Shown one piece after another: positions 4,903 to 12,512 of a DNA stretch of 12,512 bases (position 1 is its first letter; each line of letters begins with the position of its first letter). The DNA is taken from contig JAOZRF010000039.1 in assembly GCA_029940245.1 (NCBI GenBank), positions 1 to 12,512 on the forward strand, read 5' to 3'. The notes under the pieces were generated by a model. The model was not told the DNA's origin. It saw nothing but the letters and a program-made list of their open reading frames with translations, and made no database searches. This DNA is from Desulfobacula sp. (GTDB lineage Bacteria; Desulfobacterota; Desulfobacteria; Desulfobacterales; Desulfobacteraceae). The translations under genes and the position numbers were made by a program.

Positions 4903-7578
4903 TTAATCAATAAGTTTATTTTTCTTTGCATAGTCCTCGGCAAATTTGATTTCTTCTTTTTTTGTTTTTAACTGCCCGTCCAGTTTAGCGTTTAATATCT
5001 GGTTTAAGATGGTCGTAAAAACAGGGCCTGGTTTTAAACCTATCTTCAATAAATCTCTGCCTTTAATATAGGGTTTTATATCTCTCTGGTGGGTATAGAA
5101 ATTAGAAATGGCTTTTTTAACCGCTTCATTTTTACAAAGGGCCATCATGTATAAAATATATTCTGTCTTAAAATTAATGAGCGCCCAGTAAAGATCCTGT
5201 TTTGAAAAGCAAGATGAATTCTCAAGCAATAATAGCTGTTTTTCAGCCTTATATCTCATATCAAAAAGGATACCTCGCTCTTTTAGAGGAAAATTGAGTC
5301 TTGTACAGATTTGTTCGCACACGTTAAAAGAACACCTGTTCAATAGAGCCATAAAGTAAACCGACCATCTTGGATATTGTTCATCAACATACAAAAGGTC
5401 ATGCCAGGACAAAATCTTATTCACAGACTCAAACAATTGGTAGGTATTGGGAATAATGGTCAGATTTTCATGAAGGACTTTTTCAAGACCATAGGTTTCC
5501 ATTGTTCGAATGGCCGGGATTGGATTTTCCTCTTCAAAGATTTGTTTTAATTCTGATAATACCCGAAGGCCGCTTAAATTCTTAAAACAATCTATCCTGA
5601 TGGCATTTTGAATTAAATTGGACGTTACTTTCCCAATTTTAAATCCAAACCGGTTTGAAAATTTAATCGCCCTGAAAATACGGGTAGGGTCTTCAACAAA
5701 GCTTAAATTATGGATGATTCTAATGGTTTTATCTTTTAAATCCCTGGTGCCGCCAAAATAATCTATCATGGTTCCAAAATTATCAGGATTAAGACTGATT
5801 GCCAAAGTATTGATGGTAAAATCCCGCCGGGCAAGGTCAAGTTTTATGGAGCTATTTTCAACAATGGGAAGTGCTGCCGGCATGGTATAGTATTCTAACC
5901 TGGCCGAGGCAACATCAATTTTAAAATTATCCGGGAAAATAATAACGGCTGTGCCAAATTTTTTATGGGTATTAATTCTACAGCCTTCTTTTTGAGCATA
6001 TACCCGGGCAAATTCAATTCCATCGCCTTCAACAACAATATCAATATCCTCGATTTGTCTATTCAGCAAAAGATCTCTTACAAATCCGCCGACAACAAAC
6101 ATATTAAGTCCCAGTTCATTGCCGGTTTGACCAATGTTTTGAAGCAATAATTTTATCCGGTTATCCAGTCGCTGATACAGAATATTTTCAATCTGTCTTT
6201 TTTTAGCATTTTTTTTAACACCCAGCTCTGTGTCATTTTTTTTAAGTGTTTTATTATGTTGAACCAGATAGTTGAGCAGGTCTGTCCGGGTAATAACACC
6301 TTTAATCAATCCATTGTCAATAACAGGTAGAATTCTGTGTTTTGCTTCAATAATTATATTTTCAATCTGGGAGACATCAGCATCAGAGGAAATATAGCGG
6401 GTTTCGGAATTCATATATTCTTTCACCGGAAGGTGGGACAGATTGTGATATAGTGTTTTTTCTATAACTTGCCGGGTAATATATCCTTCATAGGAATTTT
6501 TATTTTTATCCACTACCAATAATGAATTTATATTATATCGTGTCATAAGACTGCCGGCTTTTTTACAATCAGTGTCAGGCTCAACAGTGATGGCAGGTGA
6601 AGCCATTAAGTGAGTTGCTATTTGAATACTTTTCACTTCTTTTTGAAGCCTTTCCAGAAGTTTGATCTCAACTTGTGCCGGGGTTTGATTGTCAACCTTT
6701 GCAAACGCAGCATAAGAATGACCGCCCCCGCCAAATCCTGAAAGAATTTTGCCCACGTCAACCTCTGGTATCCTGTTTCTTGCAATGATATTAATTTTAT
6801 TGTCCATTAATACAACAGCAAAAAAAATATCAAGGTTTTCCATTCTGACAACCTTTTGAACAATTGTTGCCAGATCTGTAATATATGTGGGTGAAGAAAT
6901 CACAGATATATGGATATCAACTCCATTGATTTTATGCAGGGTCATTTCATTTAATAATTCATTTAACCATATAACCTGTTCGGATTTGATTTCTTTAACC
7001 ACAAAATTGACTATGGTATTAAGATTGGCACCACAGGATAAGAGAAAGGCTGCCTGCTCAAGATCTTCTTTTGTGGTGGAGGAATAAGTAAATGATCCTG
7101 TATCCTCATATATTCCCAATGCCATGATCGTGGCTTCTTCAGGGCTGGGGACAATTTTTTTTTCTTGTAACAATGTACTTAATATTGTTGTTGTCGCACC
7201 GGTTTTCCTGATAATTTCAAAAGACCCTGTTATATCACCCTTCATGGATGGATGATGGTCATAAATATCTATTTTAAGATTTTTTTTATTGAGCAGGTCA
7301 GATACCTGGGTCAATCTGCTTTTTTGTCTCGTGTCAACAAGCACGAGCTTTGATACCTTGGAAAAATCTATGGAAGCCTGGTCTGTCATATTAAAAAGAT
7401 AACTTGTAGAACTGATAAAAAAGTCGCGCAAACTTTTTTCCTGTGATCCGGGAAAAATAATAACCGAGCCGGGATATAATTTTTGAGCTGCAAGCATGGA
7501 TGCAACGGCATCAAAATCTGTATTAACATGACTTGTAATAATGGTTGCCGTTTTAATCAGTTTCTTTTTTTTAGTCAA
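4903..7578 (-). CDS. DHH - CBS - tRNA nucleotidyltransferase/poly(A) polymerase fusion
   Basis: This 891-residue protein joins three modules. A DHH phosphoesterase comes first: HVNTDFDAVAS at 17-27, VDTRQ at 81-85, DHHP at 107-110, and the DHHA1 GGGGHSYAA at 283-291. A CBS-domain pair follows at about 320-440, with MNSETRYISSDADV in the second. The class II nucleotidyltransferase head comes last: VVGGFVRDLLL at 495-505, D511-I-D513 as the metal-binding pair, RRDFTINTLA at 584-593, and EDPTRIFRA at 629-637, then the helical tRNA-binding part. It should add A or CCA to tRNA 3' ends or polyadenylate RNA; which one cannot be decided here. The DHH part may remove nucleotides, and the CBS pair may sense adenine nucleotides, both by family analogy. 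This architecture is known in delta-proteobacteria. It starts at TTG 7578 with AGGAG (complement of 7586-7590) 7 bases before. Confidence 0.92.
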   Translation of the reverse strand: MTKKKKLIKTATIITSHVNTDFDAVASMLAAQKLYPGSVIIFPGSQEKSLRDFFISSTSYLFNMTDQASIDFSKVSKLVLVDTRQKSRLTQVSDLLNKKNLKIDIYDHHPSMKGDITGSFEIIRKTGATTTILSTLLQEKKIVPSPEEATIMALGIYEDTGSFTYSSTTKEDLEQAAFLLSCGANLNTIVNFVVKEIKSEQVIWLNELLNEMTLHKINGVDIHISVISSPTYITDLATIVQKVVRMENLDIFFAVVLMDNKINIIARNRIPEVDVGKILSGFGGGGHSYAAFAKVDNQTPAQVEIKLLERLQKEVKSIQIATHLMASPAITVEPDTDCKKAGSLMTRYNINSLLVVDKNKNSYEGYITRQVIEKTLYHNLSHLPVKEYMNSETRYISSDADVSQIENIIIEAKHRILPVIDNGLIKGVITRTDLLNYLVQHNKTLKKNDTELGVKKNAKKRQIENILYQRLDNRIKLLLQNIGQTGNELGLNMFVVGGFVRDLLLNRQIEDIDIVVEGDGIEFARVYAQKEGCRINTHKKFGTAVIIFPDNFKIDVASARLEYYTMPAALPIVENSSIKLDLARRDFTINTLAISLNPDNFGTMIDYFGGTRDLKDKTIRIIHNLSFVEDPTRIFRAIKFSNRFGFKIGKVTSNLIQNAIRIDCFKNLSGLRVLSELKQIFEEENPIPAIRTMETYGLEKVLHENLTIIPNTYQLFESVNKILSWHDLLYVDEQYPRWSVYFMALLNRCSFNVCEQICTRLNFPLKERGILFDMRYKAEKQLLLLENSSCFSKQDLYWALINFKTEYILYMMALCKNEAVKKAISNFYTHQRDIKPYIKGRDLLKIGLKPGPVFTTILNQILNAKLDGQLKTKKEEIKFAEDYAKKNKLID

Positions 7579-7585
7579 AGGATAA

Positions 7586-7590
7586 CTCCT
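7586..7590 (-). promoter_or_regulatory. Shine-Dalgarno site supporting a TTG start
   Basis: On the minus strand AGGAG is followed by 7 bases and then TTG (7578). There is no ATG at a suitable distance, so the fusion enzyme probably uses a TTG start. Confidence 0.6.
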
Positions 7591-7617
7591 GTTGTAATCG
7601 ATTAATAAAATTTATAT

Positions 7618-7634
7618 AGTATATCCGTCCGGAT
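7618..7634. promoter_or_regulatory. candidate minus-strand -10 with adjacent palindrome
   Basis: On the minus strand TATACT (complement of 7618-7623) could serve as the -10 for the fusion enzyme. ATCCG-TC-CGGAT (7623-7634) is a perfect 12-base palindrome directly upstream of it. No good -35 is visible at the usual distance. Confidence 0.3.
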
Positions 7635-7662
7635 TTTACAAATGATCTGATCCTGGTATACT
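7635..7662 (+). promoter_or_regulatory. candidate sigma-70 promoter of pilC
   Basis: TTTACA (7635-7640) and TATACT (7657-7662) are separated by 16 bases. Each differs from the consensus at one position. The promoter would drive pilC, starting at 7732, and then the kinase gene. I see no sigma-54 type GG-N10-GC element in this gap. Confidence 0.45.
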
Positions 7663-7680
7663 TAAATTTTATCAGGATCA
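7648..7680. promoter_or_regulatory. inverted repeat spanning the pilC promoter (candidate operator)
   Basis: TGATCCTG (7648-7655) and CAGGATCA (7673-7680) are perfect 8-base inverted repeats with a 17-base AT-rich spacer. The spacer contains the candidate -10 (7657-7662). Half-site centres are about 25 bases apart, so both could be bound by one oligomeric regulator. It could instead form a hairpin in the pilC leader RNA if transcription starts further upstream. There is no T tract, so it is not a terminator. Confidence 0.45.
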
Positions 7681-7731
7681 ACTTATTTCATTTGCGGTCC
7701 TTAGTTTGAATAATTACGAAAAGGATGAATC

Positions 7732-8943
7732 ATGCCAACGATTTATGAATGGAAGGGAAAAAATCCCAAAGGAAGAAAAATCAAGGGGGAGATGACCGCC
7801 GAGAGTACTGAACAGGTAAAACAAAGCCTTCTGAGACGGAAAATAGTGCCTGGCAAAATCAAAAAAAAACCAAAAGATCTTTTTGAAAACATAAAATTTT
7901 TACAGCCTAAAGTCAAAGAAAAAGATGTCATTATATTTTCCAGACAGTTTTCCACAATGATTGATGCTGGGTTGCCGCTTCTTCAATGCCTTGATATCCT
8001 TCAATCACAACAGGAAAACCCGACCTTTAAAAAGAATTTGAAACAAATCAAAGAATCAGTTGAGACGGGTGAAACTTTTGCAGATGCATTAAAAAAATTT
8101 CCAAAAGTATTTAATGAGCTGTTTACCAACATGGTTGCGGCAGGAGAAGCCGGCGGTATTCTTGATACCATATTAAAAAGGCTTTCTGCTTATATGGAAA
8201 AAATGGCCAAGCTCAAGCGCCAGGTCAAGGGGGCTATGATATATCCCATTATTACCATTATCGTTGCGATTGTCGTTGTTGCAATTATCCTGGTTTTTGT
8301 GATCCCTGTTTTTGCAGAGATGTTCAGCGATTTTGGTGCCGCCTTGCCAGGACCGACTTTATTGGTCATGGCGCTTAGTGACTTTGCCATTGGTAATATA
8401 ATTTATATCATTTCAGGGATATTCGCGGCTGTTTTTTTCATTAAACGAGTCTATGCAAATAAAAAAGGTCGTATTTTCATGGATGGCATGTTTTTAAAAT
8501 TGCCTGTCATTGGTATACTGATCAGGAAAGTGTCTGTGGCTAAATTTACCAGGACAACCAGTACAATGCTTTCAAGCGGTGTGTCAATTCTTGAAGTACT
8601 TGATATTGTGGCAAAAACATCTGGAAACAAAATTGTAGAATTTGCCATTCAGGATGTCAGAGCCGGAATTTCAGAAGGAAGATCAATGGCTGATCCTTTA
8701 CTTGAAAGCGGAGTCTTCCCTTCCATGGTCTGTTCAATGATAGCGGTAGGAGAATCCACAGGAGCCCTTGATACGATGATGGAAAAAATTGCTGATTTTT
8801 ATGATGATGAGGTGGACCAGGCTGTTAAAAATTTAACAGATATGATAGAGCCTTTTATGCTCGTTTTTCTTGGAGTTGTGGTTGGCGGACTTGTTATTTC
8901 AATGTATCTACCAATTTTCAGCATGGCAGGTGCCATTCAATAG
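7732..8943 (+). CDS. pilC: type IV pilus inner-membrane platform protein PilC (GspF family)
   Basis: PilC forms the inner-membrane platform on which the pilus motor ATPases act. The protein has the normal family length of 403 residues. After a charged cytoplasmic N-terminus come two repeated GspF domains, at about 68-191 and 271-393. They show the matching blocks GEAGGILD (138-145) and GESTGALD (340-347). Membrane segments are at about 168-193, 218-240 and 373-396. The start ATG 7732 has AAGGA (7721-7725) 6 bases before it. Closely related GspF proteins serve type II secretion; the N-terminal YEWKGKNPKG and the following PilS-like kinase favour the pilus role. No pilB or pilT lies upstream, where a different gene runs on the other strand. 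The kinase gene begins 3 bases after its stop codon. Confidence 0.9.
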   Translation: MPTIYEWKGKNPKGRKIKGEMTAESTEQVKQSLLRRKIVPGKIKKKPKDLFENIKFLQPKVKEKDVIIFSRQFSTMIDAGLPLLQCLDILQSQQENPTFKKNLKQIKESVETGETFADALKKFPKVFNELFTNMVAAGEAGGILDTILKRLSAYMEKMAKLKRQVKGAMIYPIITIIVAIVVVAIILVFVIPVFAEMFSDFGAALPGPTLLVMALSDFAIGNIIYIISGIFAAVFFIKRVYANKKGRIFMDGMFLKLPVIGILIRKVSVAKFTRTTSTMLSSGVSILEVLDIVAKTSGNKIVEFAIQDVRAGISEGRSMADPLLESGVFPSMVCSMIAVGESTGALDTMMEKIADFYDDEVDQAVKNLTDMIEPFMLVFLGVVVGGLVISMYLPIFSMAGAIQ

Positions 8944-8946
8944 ATT

Positions 8947-10260
8947 ATGAAAAACAAAGATTTTCAAGAAAATCAGAATTTTTCAACTCAAATCAAATGG
9001 CTTGTCCTGTCAAGAGCTATTTTTGCAATCATTCTTATTGTAACCTGCCTTGTTTTTTCTTTAGGGAAAAACTTATCCTTTTTTTCACAGCCTTTTTTTT
9101 CTCTATATAACATAGCAGCATGTATTCTGATTCTTTCAGTTATTTATTTGATCTGGCTGAATAAATTTAAAAAAAAGCTGGTGCTTGCCTATTTTCAAAC
9201 CATTGTAGATACAATTATTGTAACCGCTATTATTTTTGTTACGGGCAGTTATGACAGTATCTTTACTTTTTTTTACCTGATCGTAATTATTTATACATCC
9301 ATGTTGCTGCTTCAAAAGGGCAGCTTGATTATTGCCACGATTTCATGTCTTCAATACGGTGTCCTGATCGAACTGGAATACTATAAGATCATCCCTCCTT
9401 TTCTAAACTCGTATTTTCTGTCCAATTCTGTAAATGACAGTCATATCATTTACAGGATTATCATCGTCATTGTGGCCTGTTTTTCTGTTGCAATTTTAAG
9501 CGGTATTCTGGCACTTCAATTAAAAGGTGCTAAACAGGATTTGAAAATAACCCAGGAACACTTGAAACGGGTTGAAAAAATGGCTGCCATGGATGAAATG
9601 ATTTCAGGTATTGCCCATGAAATTAAAAATCCCCTAGCCTCTTTATCCGGTTCAATTCAATTGCTTCAGGAAGATAAAAAATCCGGTTCATACGAAGATA
9701 AACTGATGAAAATCATTTTGCGGGAAACCCATCGACTTGAACATATCGTTAATGACATCAGTCTTTTTGCAAAACCGCATACAGATAATGCGATTGATAT
9801 TAAACTTGCAGATGCCATTGAAGAAATAATTGAACTTTTTTTAAATGACCCGGAATGGAATCAAAAAATTCGTGTCACCACAAAAATGAATAAAAACCTT
9901 AGCGTTTTTATAGATCCATCACATTTTACTCAAATTCTATGGAATTTATTGAAAAATGCCGGCCAATCCATAAAAGGTCATGGAGAAATTAAAATTTTAC
10001 TTAAATCATCTATAAATAACCGGGTTCATTTGACTATTAAAGATTCAGGTGCAGGAATTTCTCAGAAGGATGCCACCTATATTTTTGACCCGTTCTACAC
10101 TACCAAACCGGATGGTACAGGGCTTGGTCTTTCAATTATACATAGATTAATTGATACATATAATGGTATGATTGATTTTGAATCAACACCTGGTAAAGGC
10201 ACAATTTTCACTATTCTTTTTAATGACTCTCCTTTAAAAAAGCAAACAACAAAATCTTGA
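8947..10260 (+). CDS. PilS-like membrane histidine kinase without a visible PAS domain
   Basis: This 437-residue sensor kinase has about six N-terminal membrane segments (near 16-39, 53-72, 80-100, 105-123, 126-145 and 169-192). The transmitter follows almost at once: H224 in IAHEIKNPLASLSGS, N337 in LWNLLKNAGQS, D366-SGAG, FDPFYTTK (380-387) and GTGLGLSI (390-397). Only about 30 residues separate the last membrane segment from H224, so the PAS domain typical of PilS is absent. The position after pilC suggests a role in pilin gene control with a PilR-type NtrC regulator, by analogy with known PilS/PilR pairs. No response regulator gene follows; lysS comes next. There is no strong ribosome binding site before ATG 8947, 3 bases past the pilC stop, which suggests translational coupling. 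Confidence 0.85.
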   Translation: MKNKDFQENQNFSTQIKWLVLSRAIFAIILIVTCLVFSLGKNLSFFSQPFFSLYNIAACILILSVIYLIWLNKFKKKLVLAYFQTIVDTIIVTAIIFVTGSYDSIFTFFYLIVIIYTSMLLLQKGSLIIATISCLQYGVLIELEYYKIIPPFLNSYFLSNSVNDSHIIYRIIIVIVACFSVAILSGILALQLKGAKQDLKITQEHLKRVEKMAAMDEMISGIAHEIKNPLASLSGSIQLLQEDKKSGSYEDKLMKIILRETHRLEHIVNDISLFAKPHTDNAIDIKLADAIEEIIELFLNDPEWNQKIRVTTKMNKNLSVFIDPSHFTQILWNLLKNAGQSIKGHGEIKILLKSSINNRVHLTIKDSGAGISQKDATYIFDPFYTTKPDGTGLGLSIIHRLIDTYNGMIDFESTPGKGTIFTILFNDSPLKKQTTKS

Positions 10261-10286
10261 CAATTTCAATTAAAATAGTCTATTTA
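10257..10286 (+). promoter_or_regulatory. candidate promoter of lysS
   Basis: A perfect TTGACA (10257-10262) overlaps the stop codon of the kinase gene. The only -10 at a suitable distance is the weak TATTTA (10281-10286, 18-base spacing) in a very AT-rich stretch. It would allow lysS to be expressed independently of the pilus genes. Confidence 0.35.
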
Positions 10287-10356
10287 TATATGTTTTATCA
10301 AAATTAAATTTAATCGATCTGCAAAATGCGATAAGGATATATGAAGGTAAGTATAT

Positions 10357-11835
10357 ATGGATAAAGACACTAATCTGATACAAATTAGAAAAGAAAAAAT
10401 CAATGAATTGAAAAACAGCGGGATTAACCTTTATCCTAACGATTTCAAACCATCATGTTCTATAAAGACACTTAAAAAAATTATTGAAAAAAATCCTGAT
10501 ACTTTAGGTGAAAAAGGTGATCAATTCTATATGGCAGGAAGAATGATGGCCATTAATAAAATGGGAAAATCATCCTTTGTCCGGTTTAAAGATGGTTCTG
10601 ATCAATTCCAGATATATTTACAAAAAGACCTCCTGGGTAATGAGACCTATTCTTTATTTAAAAAGCTTGATATTGGTGATTTTATAGGTGTTAAAGGACC
10701 ATTGTTTCAAACCAGAACCGGAGAATGGACACTTCTGGCAAAAGAATTCAGGCTGCTTTCAAAGGCAGTAAGACCTTTGCCTGAAAAATTCCATGGGATA
10801 AAAGATCCTGAAATAAGATATCGGCAGCGGTATCTTGATCTTATTATAAATGAAGACACCAGACAGATTTTTATAAAAAGAACCAAAATTGTTGCTTCCA
10901 TGAGACGTTTTTTTGAAAAAAAAGGATTTATGGAAGTTGAAACACCCATGATGCAGCCGATACCAGGAGGGGCTGAGGCCACTCCTTTTAAAACCTGGCA
11001 CAACGCCCTGGGAATGGAGCTGTTTTTAAGAATTGCTCCGGAATTATACTTGAAACGTCTGGTTGTCGGTGGATTTGAAAAAGTATTTGAAATTAACCGA
11101 AACTTTAGAAATGAAGGGGTTTCAACTCGACATAATCCTGAATTTACAATGGTTGAATTTTATCAGGCATATGCTGACTATGAAGACTTGATGGAGTTAA
11201 CCGAAGAGATGTTTGAATCCATTGTAAAACAGATTTCAGATTCAACAATTATTGAATACCAGGGCCAGAATATTGATTTTAAAAAAGGATGGCAGCGTAT
11301 TCCAATGATGGACGCTCTTATAAAAATTGGTGGAATTGATCCTGCAATAATAAATGATACAGAAATGCTGCTCAATTTTGCAAAGGAACAGAATATACAT
11401 ATAACCAAAAAAGACCGCCATGGGAAAATATTAACCAAACTTTTCGACAGCCTTGTTGAACCCAGGTTAATCCAGCCCACATTTATAACAGGATACCCTG
11501 TGGAAGTATCTCCCTTATCAAGAAAAAACGATGAGAATCCTGAATTGACTGACCGGTTTGAATTATTTATTGCCGGCAGGGAAATAGCCAATGGATTTTC
11601 TGAAATAAATGATCCTGAAGATCAGTATGATAGATTTTTAATGCAGGTCAGACAAAGGGACGAAGGAAATCCAGAAGCACATATCATGGATTCTGAATAT
11701 GTGGAGGCCCTTGAGTACGGCATGCCGCCAACAGCAGGCGAAGGAATCGGAATTGACAGACTTGTGATGTTGCTGACCAATGCAGCGTCTATCCGAGAGG
11801 TTATTCTTTTTCCTCATATGAAAAAGAATATTTGA
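10357..11835 (+). CDS. lysS: lysyl-tRNA synthetase, class II
   Basis: LysS charges tRNA-Lys with lysine. At 492 residues it has the normal bacterial class II length. An OB-fold anticodon-binding domain covers about residues 55-135 (YMAGRMMAINKMGKSSFVRF and onward). The catalytic core has motif 1 around 184-199 (RFFEKKGFMEVETPMM), motif 2 around 241-268 (KVFEINRNFRNEG, then RHNPEFTMVEF) and motif 3 at 461-473 (GEGIGIDRLVMLL, with R468). AAGG (10344-10347) lies 9 bases before ATG 10357. The lipoprotein-export permease gene begins 4 bases after its stop codon, a lysS-lolC/E order that is familiar in delta-proteobacteria. Confidence 0.96.
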   Translation: MDKDTNLIQIRKEKINELKNSGINLYPNDFKPSCSIKTLKKIIEKNPDTLGEKGDQFYMAGRMMAINKMGKSSFVRFKDGSDQFQIYLQKDLLGNETYSLFKKLDIGDFIGVKGPLFQTRTGEWTLLAKEFRLLSKAVRPLPEKFHGIKDPEIRYRQRYLDLIINEDTRQIFIKRTKIVASMRRFFEKKGFMEVETPMMQPIPGGAEATPFKTWHNALGMELFLRIAPELYLKRLVVGGFEKVFEINRNFRNEGVSTRHNPEFTMVEFYQAYADYEDLMELTEEMFESIVKQISDSTIIEYQGQNIDFKKGWQRIPMMDALIKIGGIDPAIINDTEMLLNFAKEQNIHITKKDRHGKILTKLFDSLVEPRLIQPTFITGYPVEVSPLSRKNDENPELTDRFELFIAGREIANGFSEINDPEDQYDRFLMQVRQRDEGNPEAHIMDSEYVEALEYGMPPTAGEGIGIDRLVMLLTNAASIREVILFPHMKKNI

Positions 11836-11839
11836 TTAA

Positions 11840-12512
11840 ATGGCCTTTGAATTATTTATAGCCGGCAGATATCTTAAAGCTAAAAGAAAAGAAGGGTTTA
11901 TTTCTCTGATTACTTTTTTTTCAGTTGCAGGTGTTACCTTAGGGGTTATGGTCCTTGTAGTGGTTATTGCCGTTATGAGTGGTGCTGAAACAGACTTTCG
12001 AAAACGAATTTTAGGGCTTGAACCCCATATTCTTGTAATGAATTATTCTGGAAAATTTGATGAGTATTCAAACCTGTTAACTGCTCTTAATCAAAACAAA
12101 CAAGTTAAAGAAGCTTCACCGATTTTGTTTGCCCAGGCAATGATCAGATCAACTCGTTCTTTTTCCGGTATCATGGTTCGAGGAATTGATCCTGAAACCG
12201 GCTTCAGTCTAGTTAAAGGATTTAATGCCGAACAACTAAAAAAAAGTTTTGACAAAAAAAATAATGATGAAAATCTTCCAGGTATTATTTTAGGTTACCA
12301 ACTTGCAAGCTCTATTGGCGTAATCAAGGGAGACAAGGTAATTCTCATGTCTCCCAATGGGTTTATTTCTCCCATGGGCCATATTCCTTCAATGAAACGT
12401 TTTGTTGTAACCAATACATTTGACTCAGGCATGTACGAATATGACAGCTCAATGGCCTATGTTCATTTAACAGAAGCGCAACAGCTTTCCGGCGCCAAAA
12501 ATAAAATTGATG
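11840..12512 (+). CDS. lipoprotein-releasing system permease LolC/LolE (3' truncated by window edge)
   Basis: The frame from ATG 11840 stays open to the window end (224 codons). It encodes the N-terminal part of the inner-membrane permease that, with the ATPase LolD, releases lipoproteins to the carrier LolA for transport to the outer membrane. MAFELFIAGRYLKAKRKEGFISLIT is the family start. A membrane helix follows at about residues 25-47 (VAGVTLGVMVLVVVIAVMSG), then the periplasmic MacB-like core. Family blocks include VRGIDPE near 114-120, ILGYQLASSIGVIKGDKV near 152-169 and FDSGMYEYDSSMAYVHL near 194-210. LolC and LolE are close paralogs and many bacteria have one LolC/E-type protein, so I leave the symbol blank. 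No separate ribosome binding site is visible in the 4-base gap, so translation is probably coupled to lysS. Confidence 0.9.
   Translation, partial: MAFELFIAGRYLKAKRKEGFISLITFFSVAGVTLGVMVLVVVIAVMSGAETDFRKRILGLEPHILVMNYSGKFDEYSNLLTALNQNKQVKEASPILFAQAMIRSTRSFSGIMVRGIDPETGFSLVKGFNAEQLKKSFDKKNNDENLPGIILGYQLASSIGVIKGDKVILMSPNGFISPMGHIPSMKRFVVTNTFDSGMYEYDSSMAYVHLTEAQQLSGAKNKID

Noticed and set aside
11178..11591. Minus-strand frames opposite lysS (also 10707-11003)
   Set aside because: They overlap the conserved lysS core and show no recognisable domain or ribosome binding site.
1..12512. CRISPR arrays, tRNA or rRNA genes, insertion sequences
   Set aside because: I saw no regularly spaced repeats, no cloverleaf-like or rRNA sequence, and no transposase frame on either strand.

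Overview
The window looks like a chromosomal segment of a low-GC member of the Desulfobacterota (delta-proteobacteria), probably close to the Desulfobacteraceae. The evidence is the protein style and gene content: a bifunctional ArgJ, a DHH/CBS/poly(A)-polymerase fusion, PilC followed by a PilS-like kinase, and lysS followed directly by a LolC/LolE permease. The taxonomic call is an inference from gene content, not a database result.

Bases 1 to about 1960 are accessory. They hold the 3' end of an unrecognised gene (1-384), then what I read as a single complete integron gene cassette (446-1145). The cassette carries one gene for a PD-(D/E)XK nuclease-like protein (471-1067) and ends in a 90-base attC site (1062-1151). 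The seven bases at its left boundary (GTTATAC, 445-451) are the exact reverse complement of the attC R'' box (GTATAAC, 1062-1068), as expected if both came from one circular cassette. No integrase or second convincing attC is visible, so this looks like a lone cassette captured at a secondary site. Just to its right is a fragment of a ParE/RelE-associated 'addiction module' antitoxin, followed by a small SEC-C zinc protein (1261-1551) and an orphan acidic protein (1666-1953).

Bases 1972-3826 are a plus-strand pair, argJ (arginine biosynthesis) and an RsuA/RluB-type pseudouridine synthase, separated by one base. They converge on a minus-strand pair read from 7578 down to 3831: a tRNA nucleotidyltransferase/poly(A) polymerase fused to DHH and CBS domains, then trpS. 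The likely terminator of the plus-strand pair lies inside the 3' end of trpS.

From 7579 the strand switches again. A 153-base divergent intergenic region holds a promoter-like sequence overlapped by a long inverted repeat. After it come pilC (type IV pilus platform), a six-TM PilS-like histidine kinase lacking a visible PAS domain, lysS, and the start of a lipoprotein-export permease (lolC/lolE) that runs off the window. RNA-related work (pseudouridylation, tRNA 3'-end maturation, two aminoacyl-tRNA synthetases) dominates the core part. The pilus genes appear as a detached pair without pilB, pilT, pilR or pilA nearby.
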